DNA of 64,000 nucleotides from an uncultured Bacteroidales bacterium (GTDB taxonomy: Bacteria; Bacteroidota; Bacteroidia; Bacteroidales; Muribaculaceae). Where the stretch lies: assembly GCA_902776435.1 (NCBI GenBank), contig CACYQB010000006.1, forward strand, positions 1-64,000. The letters run 5' to 3'. Both the position numbers and the translations under genes were made by a program. The notes under the pieces are model-generated. The model was given only the letters and a program-made list of their open reading frames with translations. It was not told where the DNA came from and searched no databases. The stretch's first letter is position 1. Each line of letters starts with the position of its first letter. Shown one piece after another: positions 53,647-61,745 of the stretch.

Positions 53647-54822
53647 ATGGAGCAAAGGAAGATGACATCAGAAATGGGAGCGGCTGTTGAGGCTATCAAA
53701 AAGGCCATCCTGCAAGGACAATATGAAGCAGCCAAAGGCGTGAACCGCGTGCAACTGGCTGTCTATTTCGGCATTGGAAAGTATATTTCATCTCATACCC
53801 GCAAAGGCGTTTGGGGCACTGGCGCTTTGGAGACAATCAGCCAACAGTTGCGAAAAGAGTTACCTGGGCTGAGAGGCTTCTCAGCCACACAATTGCGGGA
53901 AATGCGCCTTTTTTATGAAGAATGGGATATTCTTGACGCAAATTCATCGGTCACAACCGATGAAAATCTCTTAAGTCCAATTCTTGATACTAATTCATCG
54001 GTTGTAACCGATGAATTGGAAAACAAGGAGCATAGCATAGACATATATCAATGTATGCAGATACCCAGTCTTAAGGAATTCCCAATAGAAGACTTTTTCA
54101 AAGTGCCGTTTTCTCACCATTCACGCATTCTTGCTGGCACTAAGGACCTCTCCGCTAGATATTATTACATTCGGCGAACAGCCGAGGAACACCTCTCAGT
54201 CGAAAGATTAAAGAGACTCATCAAGGAAGACGCTTACGAACATCAGGAGCAAATTCCCAACAATTTTCATCAGACGCTATCTGATTCTAACATGGCCAGA
54301 AAGGCGGTGATGATGTTTAAAGATGAATATCTGCTTAATTTTATCAATGTTGAGGAAATTGGGGAGCGAGAAAGCATCGATGTGGATGAACGCGTTGTGG
54401 AACAGCAGATAGTTCACAATATCAAGAATTTTATCATGACATTTGGCCGGGATTTCTCGTTTATTGGCAATCAATATCATTTGGAGGTCTATGGCGTTGA
54501 TCATTTCCCTGATTTACTATTCTTTAATCGAGAACTCTGTGCTATGGTTGTTGTGGAACTAAAAACCGGCGACTTTAAAACCTCCTATTTAGGCCAACTG
54601 ATGACATATCTGAGGATTCTGGATGACCATGTAAAAAAGCCTCACGAAAATCCTTCAATAGGCATTGTACTATGTAAATCGGCCAATAAGGAGTACGTTG
54701 AGTATGTTATTCAAGACTATCAAAAACCGATGGGTGTGGCAACTTATTCCACATCGGCGGATATGCCTGAAAGATTGCGCAAGGCCTTGCCTGATATTGA
54801 AGAACTGAAGAAACTGCTATAA
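53647..54822 (+). CDS. YhcG/DUF1016-family PDDEXK nuclease
   Basis: A 391-residue protein. The N-terminal DUF1016 winged-helix part has VNRVQLAVYFGIGKYISSHT, GTGALETISQQLRKELPG and FSATQLREMRLFYEEW. The C-terminal PDDEXK core has FSFIGNQYHLEV, FPDLLFFNRE and VVVELKTGDFK, giving the D...ExK active site. The linker (about residues 98-122) carries a duplicated NSSVxTDE encoded by two palindromes. Start follows a -7 box, TAACTTTG (53612-53619). Family members appear as DNA-defence or mobile-element-linked nucleases; the role here is unproven. Confidence 0.85.
   Translation: MEQRKMTSEMGAAVEAIKKAILQGQYEAAKGVNRVQLAVYFGIGKYISSHTRKGVWGTGALETISQQLRKELPGLRGFSATQLREMRLFYEEWDILDANSSVTTDENLLSPILDTNSSVVTDELENKEHSIDIYQCMQIPSLKEFPIEDFFKVPFSHHSRILAGTKDLSARYYYIRRTAEEHLSVERLKRLIKEDAYEHQEQIPNNFHQTLSDSNMARKAVMMFKDEYLLNFINVEEIGERESIDVDERVVEQQIVHNIKNFIMTFGRDFSFIGNQYHLEVYGVDHFPDLLFFNRELCAMVVVELKTGDFKTSYLGQLMTYLRILDDHVKKPHENPSIGIVLCKSANKEYVEYVIQDYQKPMGVATYSTSADMPERLRKALPDIEELKKLL
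53943..54015 (+). repeat. two in-frame palindromes inside the nuclease gene
   Basis: TTCATCGGT-CACA-ACCGATGAA (53943-53964) and TTCATCGGT-TGTA-ACCGATGAA (53994-54015), 51 bp apart, so the reading frame is kept. They encode the linker repeats SSVTTDE and SSVVTDE. Confidence 0.8.
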
Positions 54823-54831
54823 GCAGACTGC

Positions 54832-57354
54832 TCAATTCTTTTCCAGCATTTCTTTGAGTGAGACGAAAGTGTAGCCTTTTTTCCTCAGGTCCTTGATGAG
54901 GGCGGGCAGGCGGTCGTAGAATTTCTCTGTGCGGCGCTCGTCGGTGCCCAGGTGGATCATCAGCAGGTGGCCGTTGAGCGTCTTTTCTTTCTCGCAGCGC
55001 ATGATGCGGTCCCACAGCCATTTGTTGTCACGGTAGGGGTTGCCGCCAGTGATGCCGGGATAGGTGTAATCCATGCTGCTCATGGTGCCGGGCGAGAAGT
55101 TGATGAGCTGCAGCCCCATTTCATGAGCCCACGAGGCCACGGTGGCGTTGTGCCACTCGTAGGGCGGAATCATCCAAGGCGCATCCTGCGGCGTGATGCC
55201 GTATCGTGCCAGCACCTCGTAACTCTTGATGATGTCGTCACGGAATTGCTCACGCGTCACCAACAGCGAGTCGCGTTTCTCCCATGCACAATAGACCAGG
55301 TGGCCGTAGCTGTGACTGCCCACGTAATGGCCGCCGTCGATGAGCCGCTGCACCACGTCAGGATAGAGGTCAAAGAAGCGCCCCGTGAAAAAGAACGCGC
55401 CCCTTATGCCCTGCTTGTTGAGCGTGGTGATGATGCGGTCAGCGCCATCGGCACGGTCGTCGGCAGTGAACACGAGGCAGATCTGCTTCCTAGCGGTGTC
55501 GCCTCTCACGATGGCCCCCTCGTCCCATAGGAAATGACCGCTCTCTCCCCTACCTTCCGTCTCGTAGAATGAGAACGGGAAGGTCAGCGAGGCCGTGCCG
55601 TCCATCGTGGGTTCGTTGGTGCTGTAGTCATGGGTATTGTCGTGATAAACCACGTCACCCGGTTGGAACAGGTCATAGGTGTTACCCTCGATATTGATCA
55701 TATCGTCGGCCAGGTTCACGCCCTTGAGGCTATTGAATATCGTGGCATAGACAGGGCCGTCCACCAGTCCGCCCGTGGGCATGCCGACGCGCTCCATCAC
55801 AAAGTTGCTGTGGGTCGCATGAGGATAGGTGCCGCTACGGGGCAGTTCCACAATCATGCTCGTTCCCCACGGGTTGCAGCCCAATAGCCAGTCGCGCAGG
55901 GCACCCTCCATCTCCTCAAACTGGCGGTCACCCGTCAACTGGCGGTACAGGATGCACTGGGTGAGCATCGCTGTGGTGAGGTTATTGCTGCACCAGATGC
56001 CCGGCACACCCCACAAGAAGGGGTTGCCCGTTTGCTCGGCACGTCCCTTGACGCGCTCGATGCCCGCGCGGATATTGCGGATGAATTCGGCTTGCAGACG
56101 TTTGTTCCCGCACGTTTCCTGAGCCACTCTCACATGGCCCATGTTCATGAACGGATACCATTGGTAATGACGGGCACTGTCGGCACCCATCCACGGCGTG
56201 ACGGGTTCGCGACGGCCATATTCCACTGCCTGCGCCAGATATTTCTCGTCGCCTGTAGCATGAAACAGTTCAATCGCTCCCAGTTCCATGTCATCGACCC
56301 AGTTGTCTTCCTCGTAGATGTAGGGCGAAACGACGCTCACCGTCTGGGTATTGCCTGGCTTGTCAATGCCCACCTGGTAGGCATCAGCGGCCTTGCGACC
56401 AATCTTGGCGGCAAAATCGGGATAATAGGGTGCTAACACCTGTGCTCCCAAGGCAAAGTCGCTGGCAAACTTGCCCGCCGTGCTGGCCGCGCCCATGGTC
56501 GCGTTCATGAACTTGCCGCGCTGTTGCGGCTTGCCGTCGATGTAATAGACAGGGCGGCCGTTGTTGGGTCCCCAGCCATAGTCGGCTGGATCGTCCTTGG
56601 GCAACTTCATGCCGATGTGGTCTCGGTCATCGGCAATCTGGTTGTAGAGTTCACCCTTACTGGGATTCATCTTATCAAGCCATGTGAGACCCCAATAGAT
56701 TTCATCGATGATGTCAGGGATGCCGTTGGCCCCCTTGAGGCCGTTGGCCTGGTAATGGTCACCGAAGGCTGTCGGGCACTGCTGCCAGGCAAGCATCATC
56801 TGGTAGATGGCGTTGGCGCTCGTGGTGGTATATTGCAACAGGTCGGCAGCATCATGCCAGCCGCCCCTCACGTCGATGTGCTGCCCCTCCTTGTCGGGGT
56901 GATAGCGCACGTAGGCATCCTTGACGTGGCAACTGTCGCGCTGGAATGGGTTAAAGCCGCACCGCTGCTGACGCATGTAGTTGAGCACAAAGTCGGCTGT
57001 GCCATCCCACACGCGTCTGTTAACGGGAAATACGGGCGACTCGATGCCACATGCCACGATGCGGTAAGCGCCCTCGTCATGAAAGTCGCTGAAGTCCAGC
57101 CTGCACGTCGCCTGCATCTGTCCCCAGGGTCCCATCTCGCGGGTGGAGGTCGAGCGATAAACCGTCTTGCCCGTATAGGCATCTACCAATTCAAACTCGC
57201 CCACCCGCACCGGCTCCTGACTCATGAGCACGGCCACCTTGGTCGCCTGGGGCAAGTATCCCAATTGGTTAATGCGTATCCACCCAGCGGCCTGAGCCAT
57301 CAAGCAGGCCATCGTCACCATGGCCACTATGCTAAACCGTTTGAAGTCTGCCAT
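54832..57354 (-). CDS. GH9 glycosidase fused to a NodB-type polysaccharide deacetylase
   Basis: An 840-residue secreted enzyme. Signal peptide (to about 23), CelD_N-type Ig domain starting WIRINQLGYLPQATKVAVL, then the GH9 barrel with the catalytic Asp pair in RGGWHDAADLLQY (D168/D171) and the acid Glu in DYSTNEPTMDGTASLTF (near 581). From about 615 a NodB homology domain follows: ICLVFTADDRADGADRI, GIRGAFFFTGRF, and SHSYGH with the metal His pair. GH9 enzymes cut beta-1,4-glucans; deacetylases of this type act on chitin, xylan or peptidoglycan. Consensus promoter TTTG-N19-TAATTTTG lies at 57422-57392. Confidence 0.9.
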   Translation of the reverse strand: MADFKRFSIVAMVTMACLMAQAAGWIRINQLGYLPQATKVAVLMSQEPVRVGEFELVDAYTGKTVYRSTSTREMGPWGQMQATCRLDFSDFHDEGAYRIVACGIESPVFPVNRRVWDGTADFVLNYMRQQRCGFNPFQRDSCHVKDAYVRYHPDKEGQHIDVRGGWHDAADLLQYTTTSANAIYQMMLAWQQCPTAFGDHYQANGLKGANGIPDIIDEIYWGLTWLDKMNPSKGELYNQIADDRDHIGMKLPKDDPADYGWGPNNGRPVYYIDGKPQQRGKFMNATMGAASTAGKFASDFALGAQVLAPYYPDFAAKIGRKAADAYQVGIDKPGNTQTVSVVSPYIYEEDNWVDDMELGAIELFHATGDEKYLAQAVEYGRREPVTPWMGADSARHYQWYPFMNMGHVRVAQETCGNKRLQAEFIRNIRAGIERVKGRAEQTGNPFLWGVPGIWCSNNLTTAMLTQCILYRQLTGDRQFEEMEGALRDWLLGCNPWGTSMIVELPRSGTYPHATHSNFVMERVGMPTGGLVDGPVYATIFNSLKGVNLADDMINIEGNTYDLFQPGDVVYHDNTHDYSTNEPTMDGTASLTFPFSFYETEGRGESGHFLWDEGAIVRGDTARKQICLVFTADDRADGADRIITTLNKQGIRGAFFFTGRFFDLYPDVVQRLIDGGHYVGSHSYGHLVYCAWEKRDSLLVTREQFRDDIIKSYEVLARYGITPQDAPWMIPPYEWHNATVASWAHEMGLQLINFSPGTMSSMDYTYPGITGGNPYRDNKWLWDRIMRCEKEKTLNGHLLMIHLGTDERRTEKFYDRLPALIKDLRKKGYTFVSLKEMLEKN

Positions 57355-57391
57355 ATTGTTATATTTGAGATGTACGTTTTTTCTTCAACGG

Positions 57392-57422
57392 CAAAATTAA
57401 AGAAAAACGGGCGCAGTGCAAA
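57392..57422 (-). promoter_or_regulatory. promoter of the GH9-NodB gene
   Basis: Minus strand: TTTG (57422-57419), 19-bp spacer, TAATTTTG (57399-57392), 38 bases before the ATG. Confidence 0.8.
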
Positions 57423-57518
57423 ATCATTCTTGTCGCACCCCTCAAAAAAAGTCTATGCCCAAACACGTGAGCATTTGGGCACACAAGATTATAATACCAG
57501 TCGTAATATTATATTAGA

Positions 57519-57552
57519 TAAATTCGTGAAATTCGCATTAGCCCCGCAGGGT
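57519..57552. repeat. partial relative of the 160-bp MITE-like element
   Basis: AAATTCGTGAAATTCGCATT then AGCCCCGCAGGGTT matches, in reverse complement, the stretch AACCCTGCGGGG...CACGAATTT inside the element at 41.9 kb, with one difference. No terminal repeats remain. Confidence 0.65.
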
Positions 57553-57614
57553 TCAGAGGCACTTATTATTCCCTTATTTTAACGGGACACAAGTGTCTTA
57601 ATATATAAAACAAA

Positions 57615-59297
57615 TCAGTTACCTCCTAACAGCATGTCGATGAGCGCAGTGACATCCTTGATGGTTACCGTGCCATCGCCATCCACGTCGCAGTATGCGG
57701 GCAATTCGCCTCCACTCAATAGTGTATCGATAAGCCCCGTCACATCTTTAATCGCGATGTTGCCATCACCATCCACATCACCAGGGCCAGCCCCGATAAA
57801 CGGAACAATGTGCGTGAACCTGCCCCACTCCTCATGAGCCCGATAAGCCTCAATAGACTCATTCGGCACATACAGTTTAACGGTCTCATAATTTGAATAA
57901 TCGTCTCCCGTACTCAAGAGATCAGAAGCGGTTGGCGGCGTGATACTCTTGCATGTGATATCAACTAAATGCCTATTGTAATAAAAGACATAATATCCAA
58001 GAGCCTCGACCGATGCAGGAAGGACAACGTGTTTCAAAGCAGTCTTTCTGAAGGCATTATGTCCTATAGTTGTAACCGAAGAGCCAATTCTAACATCTTC
58101 AAGCAATTCACAATTCAGAAATGCAGCATCTCCAATAGAAAGGATATTGTCTGGAATAACGATGTCAGTCAGATGTAACCCGGAGGTGTACCCCCCGAAG
58201 CTATGGTCACCTAGGGCAGTTACTGTCAAAGGAATGTCAGTGCTCAAAAAACCGCATACCAGCGTGTTAGTCGCAGTTTCGATAATCGCATTACAATTGT
58301 CTCGCGAGTCATAGGTCGGATTATTTTCATCCACTCGGATAGATAAAAGGTCATTGCATCCTGAGAAGGCTGTAGAAGCTATGTAATCTACAGACGCAGG
58401 TATAAAAATGCTTTCCAAACCTGTTTCACAAAATGCCTCAAATTCAATTCTTGTAATTGTATTGGGTAAACTGATACTCTTCAAGGAAGTATACCCAGCA
58501 AATGCATCTGCTCTAATTGCATCTACAGTATAAACTTTGCCGTCATACTCCACCGTCTCAGGAATAATCAAATCGCCAGAATAGGTGCTACTATACTCAG
58601 AAGTCATACCCGCTACTTCAACGAAAGAAGAATGACCACTTCTTTCATAAATTATCCCATCTTTATCAAAAGGAGGCGGTGTGAACATGCTTTCATCAAC
58701 AGTAACATATAGTTGAATCATACGGCTTCTCCGCAGACCTGGTGATTCTGCATAAGCCCTAATTAAATAAATGCCATTTGTATATATAAGAAATGAATAT
58801 TCTGGATCACCAAACACACCTTGATATAAAACACAGCCATCCATAGTATCCAAAATATCATAATAAACTTCCGCATATTCCTCGTGTCGGATTATTACAA
58901 CTGCACACTCATAATCATAATCAATGTACCATTCAATTATTGGGTCACAGGTTCTTTCTGGAACATTGTAATCATAGGAAACCCATTCTGACGGCGTCTT
59001 ACCGCTACACTGAGCGTAAGCCTCAACCGTAACAGTTTCATCGTCATAATCAAACAATTCTAACGTATAAACATATCCGCCCCCATCTAGTGGAACACTA
59101 CCCATGTACTCACCATTGATGGAGAAAAAGATCTCTGCACCTTCCTCGGCAGTAAATTGGAAAGAGACATGATTAAGATCGTCATCTTCGATAACAGTAA
59201 TTTCTGGTGCCGCTGTTTGCTCCGGTTGATCTTGAGCCGTAATAACTGCTGTTGACGCGACGATTGCCAACAAGGTTAAGAGTAGATGTTTTATCAT
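57615..59297 (-). CDS. secreted LRR_5/BspA-type protein with dockerin-like tail
   Basis: A 560-residue exported protein (signal peptide IKHLLLTLLAIVASTAVITAQ). The N-terminal half carries two or three Ig-like beta domains with chitobiase/FN3 character (FTAEEGAEIFFSINGEYMGS). LRR_5 repeats follow (LKSISLPNTITRIEFEAFCE, LESIFIPASVDYIASTAFSG, LKHVVLPASVEALGYYVFYY). Two dockerin-like units end it: DVDGDGNIAIKDVTGLIDTL and DVDGDGTVTIKDVTALIDML. Start 59297 is chosen for the signal peptide. It is under site E with a leader of about 185 bases. It resembles the 21380 gene product in plan. Confidence 0.83.
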   Translation of the reverse strand: MIKHLLLTLLAIVASTAVITAQDQPEQTAAPEITVIEDDDLNHVSFQFTAEEGAEIFFSINGEYMGSVPLDGGGYVYTLELFDYDDETVTVEAYAQCSGKTPSEWVSYDYNVPERTCDPIIEWYIDYDYECAVVIIRHEEYAEVYYDILDTMDGCVLYQGVFGDPEYSFLIYTNGIYLIRAYAESPGLRRSRMIQLYVTVDESMFTPPPFDKDGIIYERSGHSSFVEVAGMTSEYSSTYSGDLIIPETVEYDGKVYTVDAIRADAFAGYTSLKSISLPNTITRIEFEAFCETGLESIFIPASVDYIASTAFSGCNDLLSIRVDENNPTYDSRDNCNAIIETATNTLVCGFLSTDIPLTVTALGDHSFGGYTSGLHLTDIVIPDNILSIGDAAFLNCELLEDVRIGSSVTTIGHNAFRKTALKHVVLPASVEALGYYVFYYNRHLVDITCKSITPPTASDLLSTGDDYSNYETVKLYVPNESIEAYRAHEEWGRFTHIVPFIGAGPGDVDGDGNIAIKDVTGLIDTLLSGGELPAYCDVDGDGTVTIKDVTALIDMLLGGN

Positions 59298-59488
59298 AAT
59301 ACTTTGTGTATGCCGCATGCTGGCCCTCCTCAGTGCGGCGGATTGGGGCCCTCATACCCCGTTAGACTGAAAGCGTGAGGACAATGATCTAAATATTACC
59401 GATTCACCATTTGGCTCATGAATGGTTAGACACGCTTCTATTTCATAATCTTCTGTCGCAAGGCTCAACTACCCGCGACAGGTCTCTG

Positions 59489-59520
59489 CAAATTTATTCT
59501 ACCCACACCACAAAAACAAG
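59489..59520 (-). promoter_or_regulatory. promoter of the 59297 gene
   Basis: Minus strand: CTTG (59520-59517), 20-bp spacer, TAAATTTG (59496-59489). It has the same -33 word, spacer length and -7 word as the 34988 promoter. The edge at 59489 is 86 bp from the centre of site E. Confidence 0.78.
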
Positions 59521-59565
59521 TAAATCTTCCATAAAATCGCAATAATTGACGATATTTCTATAAGA

Positions 59566-59584
59566 GTGTCTAATTTTTTTACAG
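59566..59584. promoter_or_regulatory. palindrome site E
   Basis: GTGTCTAATTTTTTTACAG, centred at 59575, the most degenerate primary site; the exact 86-bp spacing supports it. The rest of the 478-bp gap between the divergent genes is AT-rich, with a leader on the left and a separate promoter on the right. Confidence 0.65.
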
Positions 59585-59679
59585 TTTTTTCAAGAATGGG
59601 CCTTTACTGATGCTCTTATTAAATAAGATAGTTATCAAATAGCAAATTGTTATTTTATTTGGTTTTCTTTAACAAATAG

Positions 59680-59710
59680 TTGCATAGTAGGTTTTTTGTA
59701 TATACCTTTG
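59680..59710 (+). promoter_or_regulatory. promoter of the 59776 gene
   Basis: TTG (59680-59682), 20-bp spacer, TACCTTTG (59703-59710). It is 135 bp from site E and needs no activator site. Confidence 0.75.
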
Positions 59711-59775
59711 TCGCTCGGATTCAAGTGATTGACTCCACTTTTTTTGTAATCATGTTTAAACCTAAGTAATCAGTG

Positions 59776-61047
59776 ATGAAGAAGTTTTACGTTGTTTTTT
59801 GCTTGCTGGTAGTAGCTATGATGGCAAATGCTGAATATGCTGGACCAGGTTTTTATCGTGTTCACAATGCTGGTTCTGATTCCTATATCAGCATCAAGGG
59901 TACCTCATTCATATGGTCACCCGATCCCGATGCATTCTGGACATGCATCAAGATGATGCCCGCTGCCGACCAGGCACACGTGAGTGATGCCGGTTCGTTG
60001 ATTTACATTCCTGGATTGGTGCAGACGAGTCTGTACGCACAGGGTGTGGATACTTACTCGTTGACCGAACTGTATATGGATGTCGATACCGCTAAGGTTA
60101 TTGAGGGCGGGCTACCCACCTATGTAGCTACGACCCAAGTATGGGTTACCCTGAACGGCACAGAAAGACTCATGACGTGTTATTTCCGCGACCAGGGCAG
60201 TGGTTTGACAGCTGGCTTTTCAGACAAGAAAGAAGCCCGCTGGTGGATTGAGCCCGTCAACGAGGAGTCGATTGAGACATCCTACTTTGGAGTTCAGCCG
60301 GTCAACGAGAATGTGAAGGATGCTGATGGCATGTACTGGACGTCGCTGTGCTGCGACTTCCCCTTCCTGATTCCCGCTGAGGGCGGTGTTGAAGGTGCTT
60401 ATGCAGTACACCAGGTACAACAGGACGTGGATGGCTCGTGCTATGCCTCAGTCATCAAGGTCTATGGCCAGGGCGAGGTAGTTCCTGCCGCAACCCCTGT
60501 TCTGCTCAAGTGTGCAGCCCCCACCGCTGCTGGCAACAAGCTGATTCCCACGGGCGAAATTGCCAACAACAGGTCTTTCCCCCTTGTGAACGGAATGCTC
60601 AGGGGCAATTACTTCAGCTCTTACATCAATCACATGAGCATTAACGTGCTTGAGACCGACCTCATGTGCGAATATGTGCCCGAACAGGCTACACCCGCGA
60701 CGGCCGAGAATTTGGAATTGGGCGTTGATGCCGAAGGCCGCCTGGGATTCTACCCCAAGACTGATGGCGAGTATATGGACGCCAACACAGCCTGGTTAAG
60801 CATCGAGAACCTCGACAAGGAGGGCGTGACCTCGGTCTATCTCTATGAGATTGTTCTGGGCGACACCAATGGCGACGGTGTGACGACCATCAAGGACGTG
60901 ACCTACCTCATCGACTATCTGTTAGGCTCCAACGACACCCGTGGCATCGGGAACACGTTGTGCGCCGACGTGGACGGCAACGGCAAGATTACCATCAAGG
61001 ACGTCACAGCCCTCATCGACATGCTCCTCGGCAGTTCAGCCCAGTAA
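59776..61047 (+). CDS. secreted dockerin-tailed protein of unknown function
   Basis: A 423-residue exported protein. Signal peptide KKFYVVFCLLVVAMMANA, then a beta-trefoil-like opening (GPGFYRVHNAGSDSYISIKG) and no other recognised domain up to about residue 360. The tail has two dockerin-like units: GDTNGDGVTTIKDVTYLIDY and ADVDGNGKITIKDVTALIDM. ATG at 59776 is preferred over a GTG one codon earlier. No GTGT palindrome at its own promoter. Similar proteins with this plan are frequent in gut Bacteroidales, but their role is not known to me. Confidence 0.75.
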   Translation: MKKFYVVFCLLVVAMMANAEYAGPGFYRVHNAGSDSYISIKGTSFIWSPDPDAFWTCIKMMPAADQAHVSDAGSLIYIPGLVQTSLYAQGVDTYSLTELYMDVDTAKVIEGGLPTYVATTQVWVTLNGTERLMTCYFRDQGSGLTAGFSDKKEARWWIEPVNEESIETSYFGVQPVNENVKDADGMYWTSLCCDFPFLIPAEGGVEGAYAVHQVQQDVDGSCYASVIKVYGQGEVVPAATPVLLKCAAPTAAGNKLIPTGEIANNRSFPLVNGMLRGNYFSSYINHMSINVLETDLMCEYVPEQATPATAENLELGVDAEGRLGFYPKTDGEYMDANTAWLSIENLDKEGVTSVYLYEIVLGDTNGDGVTTIKDVTYLIDYLLGSNDTRGIGNTLCADVDGNGKITIKDVTALIDMLLGSSAQ

Positions 61048-61074
61048 AGAGCAACCGCACCTCTCCTCCACACA

Positions 61075-61119
61075 ATCAGCATCCGCATTCGTGACACCAC
61101 GGACGCGGATGCTGATGCA
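61075..61119 (+). terminator. terminator after the 59776 gene
   Basis: ATCAGCATCCGC (61075-61086) pairs with GCGGATGCTGAT (61105-61116). The following TTTTAATC belongs to palindrome copy 6. Confidence 0.75.
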
Positions 61120-61120
61120 C

Positions 61121-61150
61121 TTTTAATCGGCCTAATGGCCGAGAAATTAA
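61121..61150. repeat. small intergenic palindrome, copy 6
   Basis: TTTTAATCGGCC-TAAT-GGCCGAGAAATTAA, the reverse orientation of copies 2 and 3. Confidence 0.7.
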
Positions 61151-61160
61151 TAATGTTTTA

Positions 61161-61182
61161 TTTCTCGCGTGAAGCGCGATTT
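61161..61182. repeat. small intergenic palindrome, copy 7
   Basis: TTTCTCGCG-TGAA-GCGCGATTT, close to copy 1 in core sequence and 10 bp after copy 6. Confidence 0.65.
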
Positions 61183-61202
61183 GCTTTTAGAGTCATTGGT
61201 TG

Positions 61203-61745
61203 TCAGAAGACGAGCAGACCAACGATGCCGGCGAGGATAATGACCAGGATGGGGTGAAGACGCGTGAAATAGACAAAGCAGAACGAGGCGACACAGATGG
61301 CGATGGTGATGATGCGCTCGCTGGCCAGGTAACCAAAGTTCTCGCTGTTCATCAGCAACAGGGCCGCCGATGCGATAAGCCCCACCACAACAGGACGCAG
61401 GCCCATAAAGGCGCCCTTGATAAAGGGGCTCTGACGATGCCGCTCGATGTAGTGGGCAGCAATGAGGGTGAGGATAAACGGGGGCAGCACCACAGTGATT
61501 GTGGTCACCAGCGAACCGAGGACGCTACCCGTGACAACGTAGCCGATGTAGGTGGCGCTGTTGATGCCGATGGGACCAGGAGTCATCTGCGAAATGGCGA
61601 CAATGTCGGTAAACATCTGGCTGCTGATCCATCCCGAATCCACAACCTCGCGCTGGATGAGCGAGAGCATGGCATAGCCGCCACCGAAGCCGAACAGCCC
61701 GATTTTCAGGTATGCCCAGATGAGTTTCAGGTAATTATCAAGCAT
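61203..61745 (-). CDS. chrA: chromate transporter, second half-size subunit
   Basis: A 180-residue membrane protein of the CHR family, short-chain type. The signature near the N-terminus is LFGFGGGYAMLSLIQREVVD, and the conserved MTPGPIGINSATYIGYV follows. About five or six helices. It overlaps the upstream half by 8 bp. Short CHR proteins work in pairs with opposite membrane topology. Chromate export is the family name; the physiological substrate may differ. Confidence 0.88.
   Translation of the reverse strand: MLDNYLKLIWAYLKIGLFGFGGGYAMLSLIQREVVDSGWISSQMFTDIVAISQMTPGPIGINSATYIGYVVTGSVLGSLVTTITVVLPPFILTLIAAHYIERHRQSPFIKGAFMGLRPVVVGLIASAALLLMNSENFGYLASERIITIAICVASFCFVYFTRLHPILVIILAGIVGLLVF

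Noticed and set aside
56524..57582. 352-codon frame opposite the GH9 gene
   Set aside because: Antisense frame extending through the GH9 promoter region; no supporting features.
59297..59488. Short peptide frames in the leader of the 59297 gene
   Set aside because: Only 2-7 codon frames were seen, too short to separate from chance.
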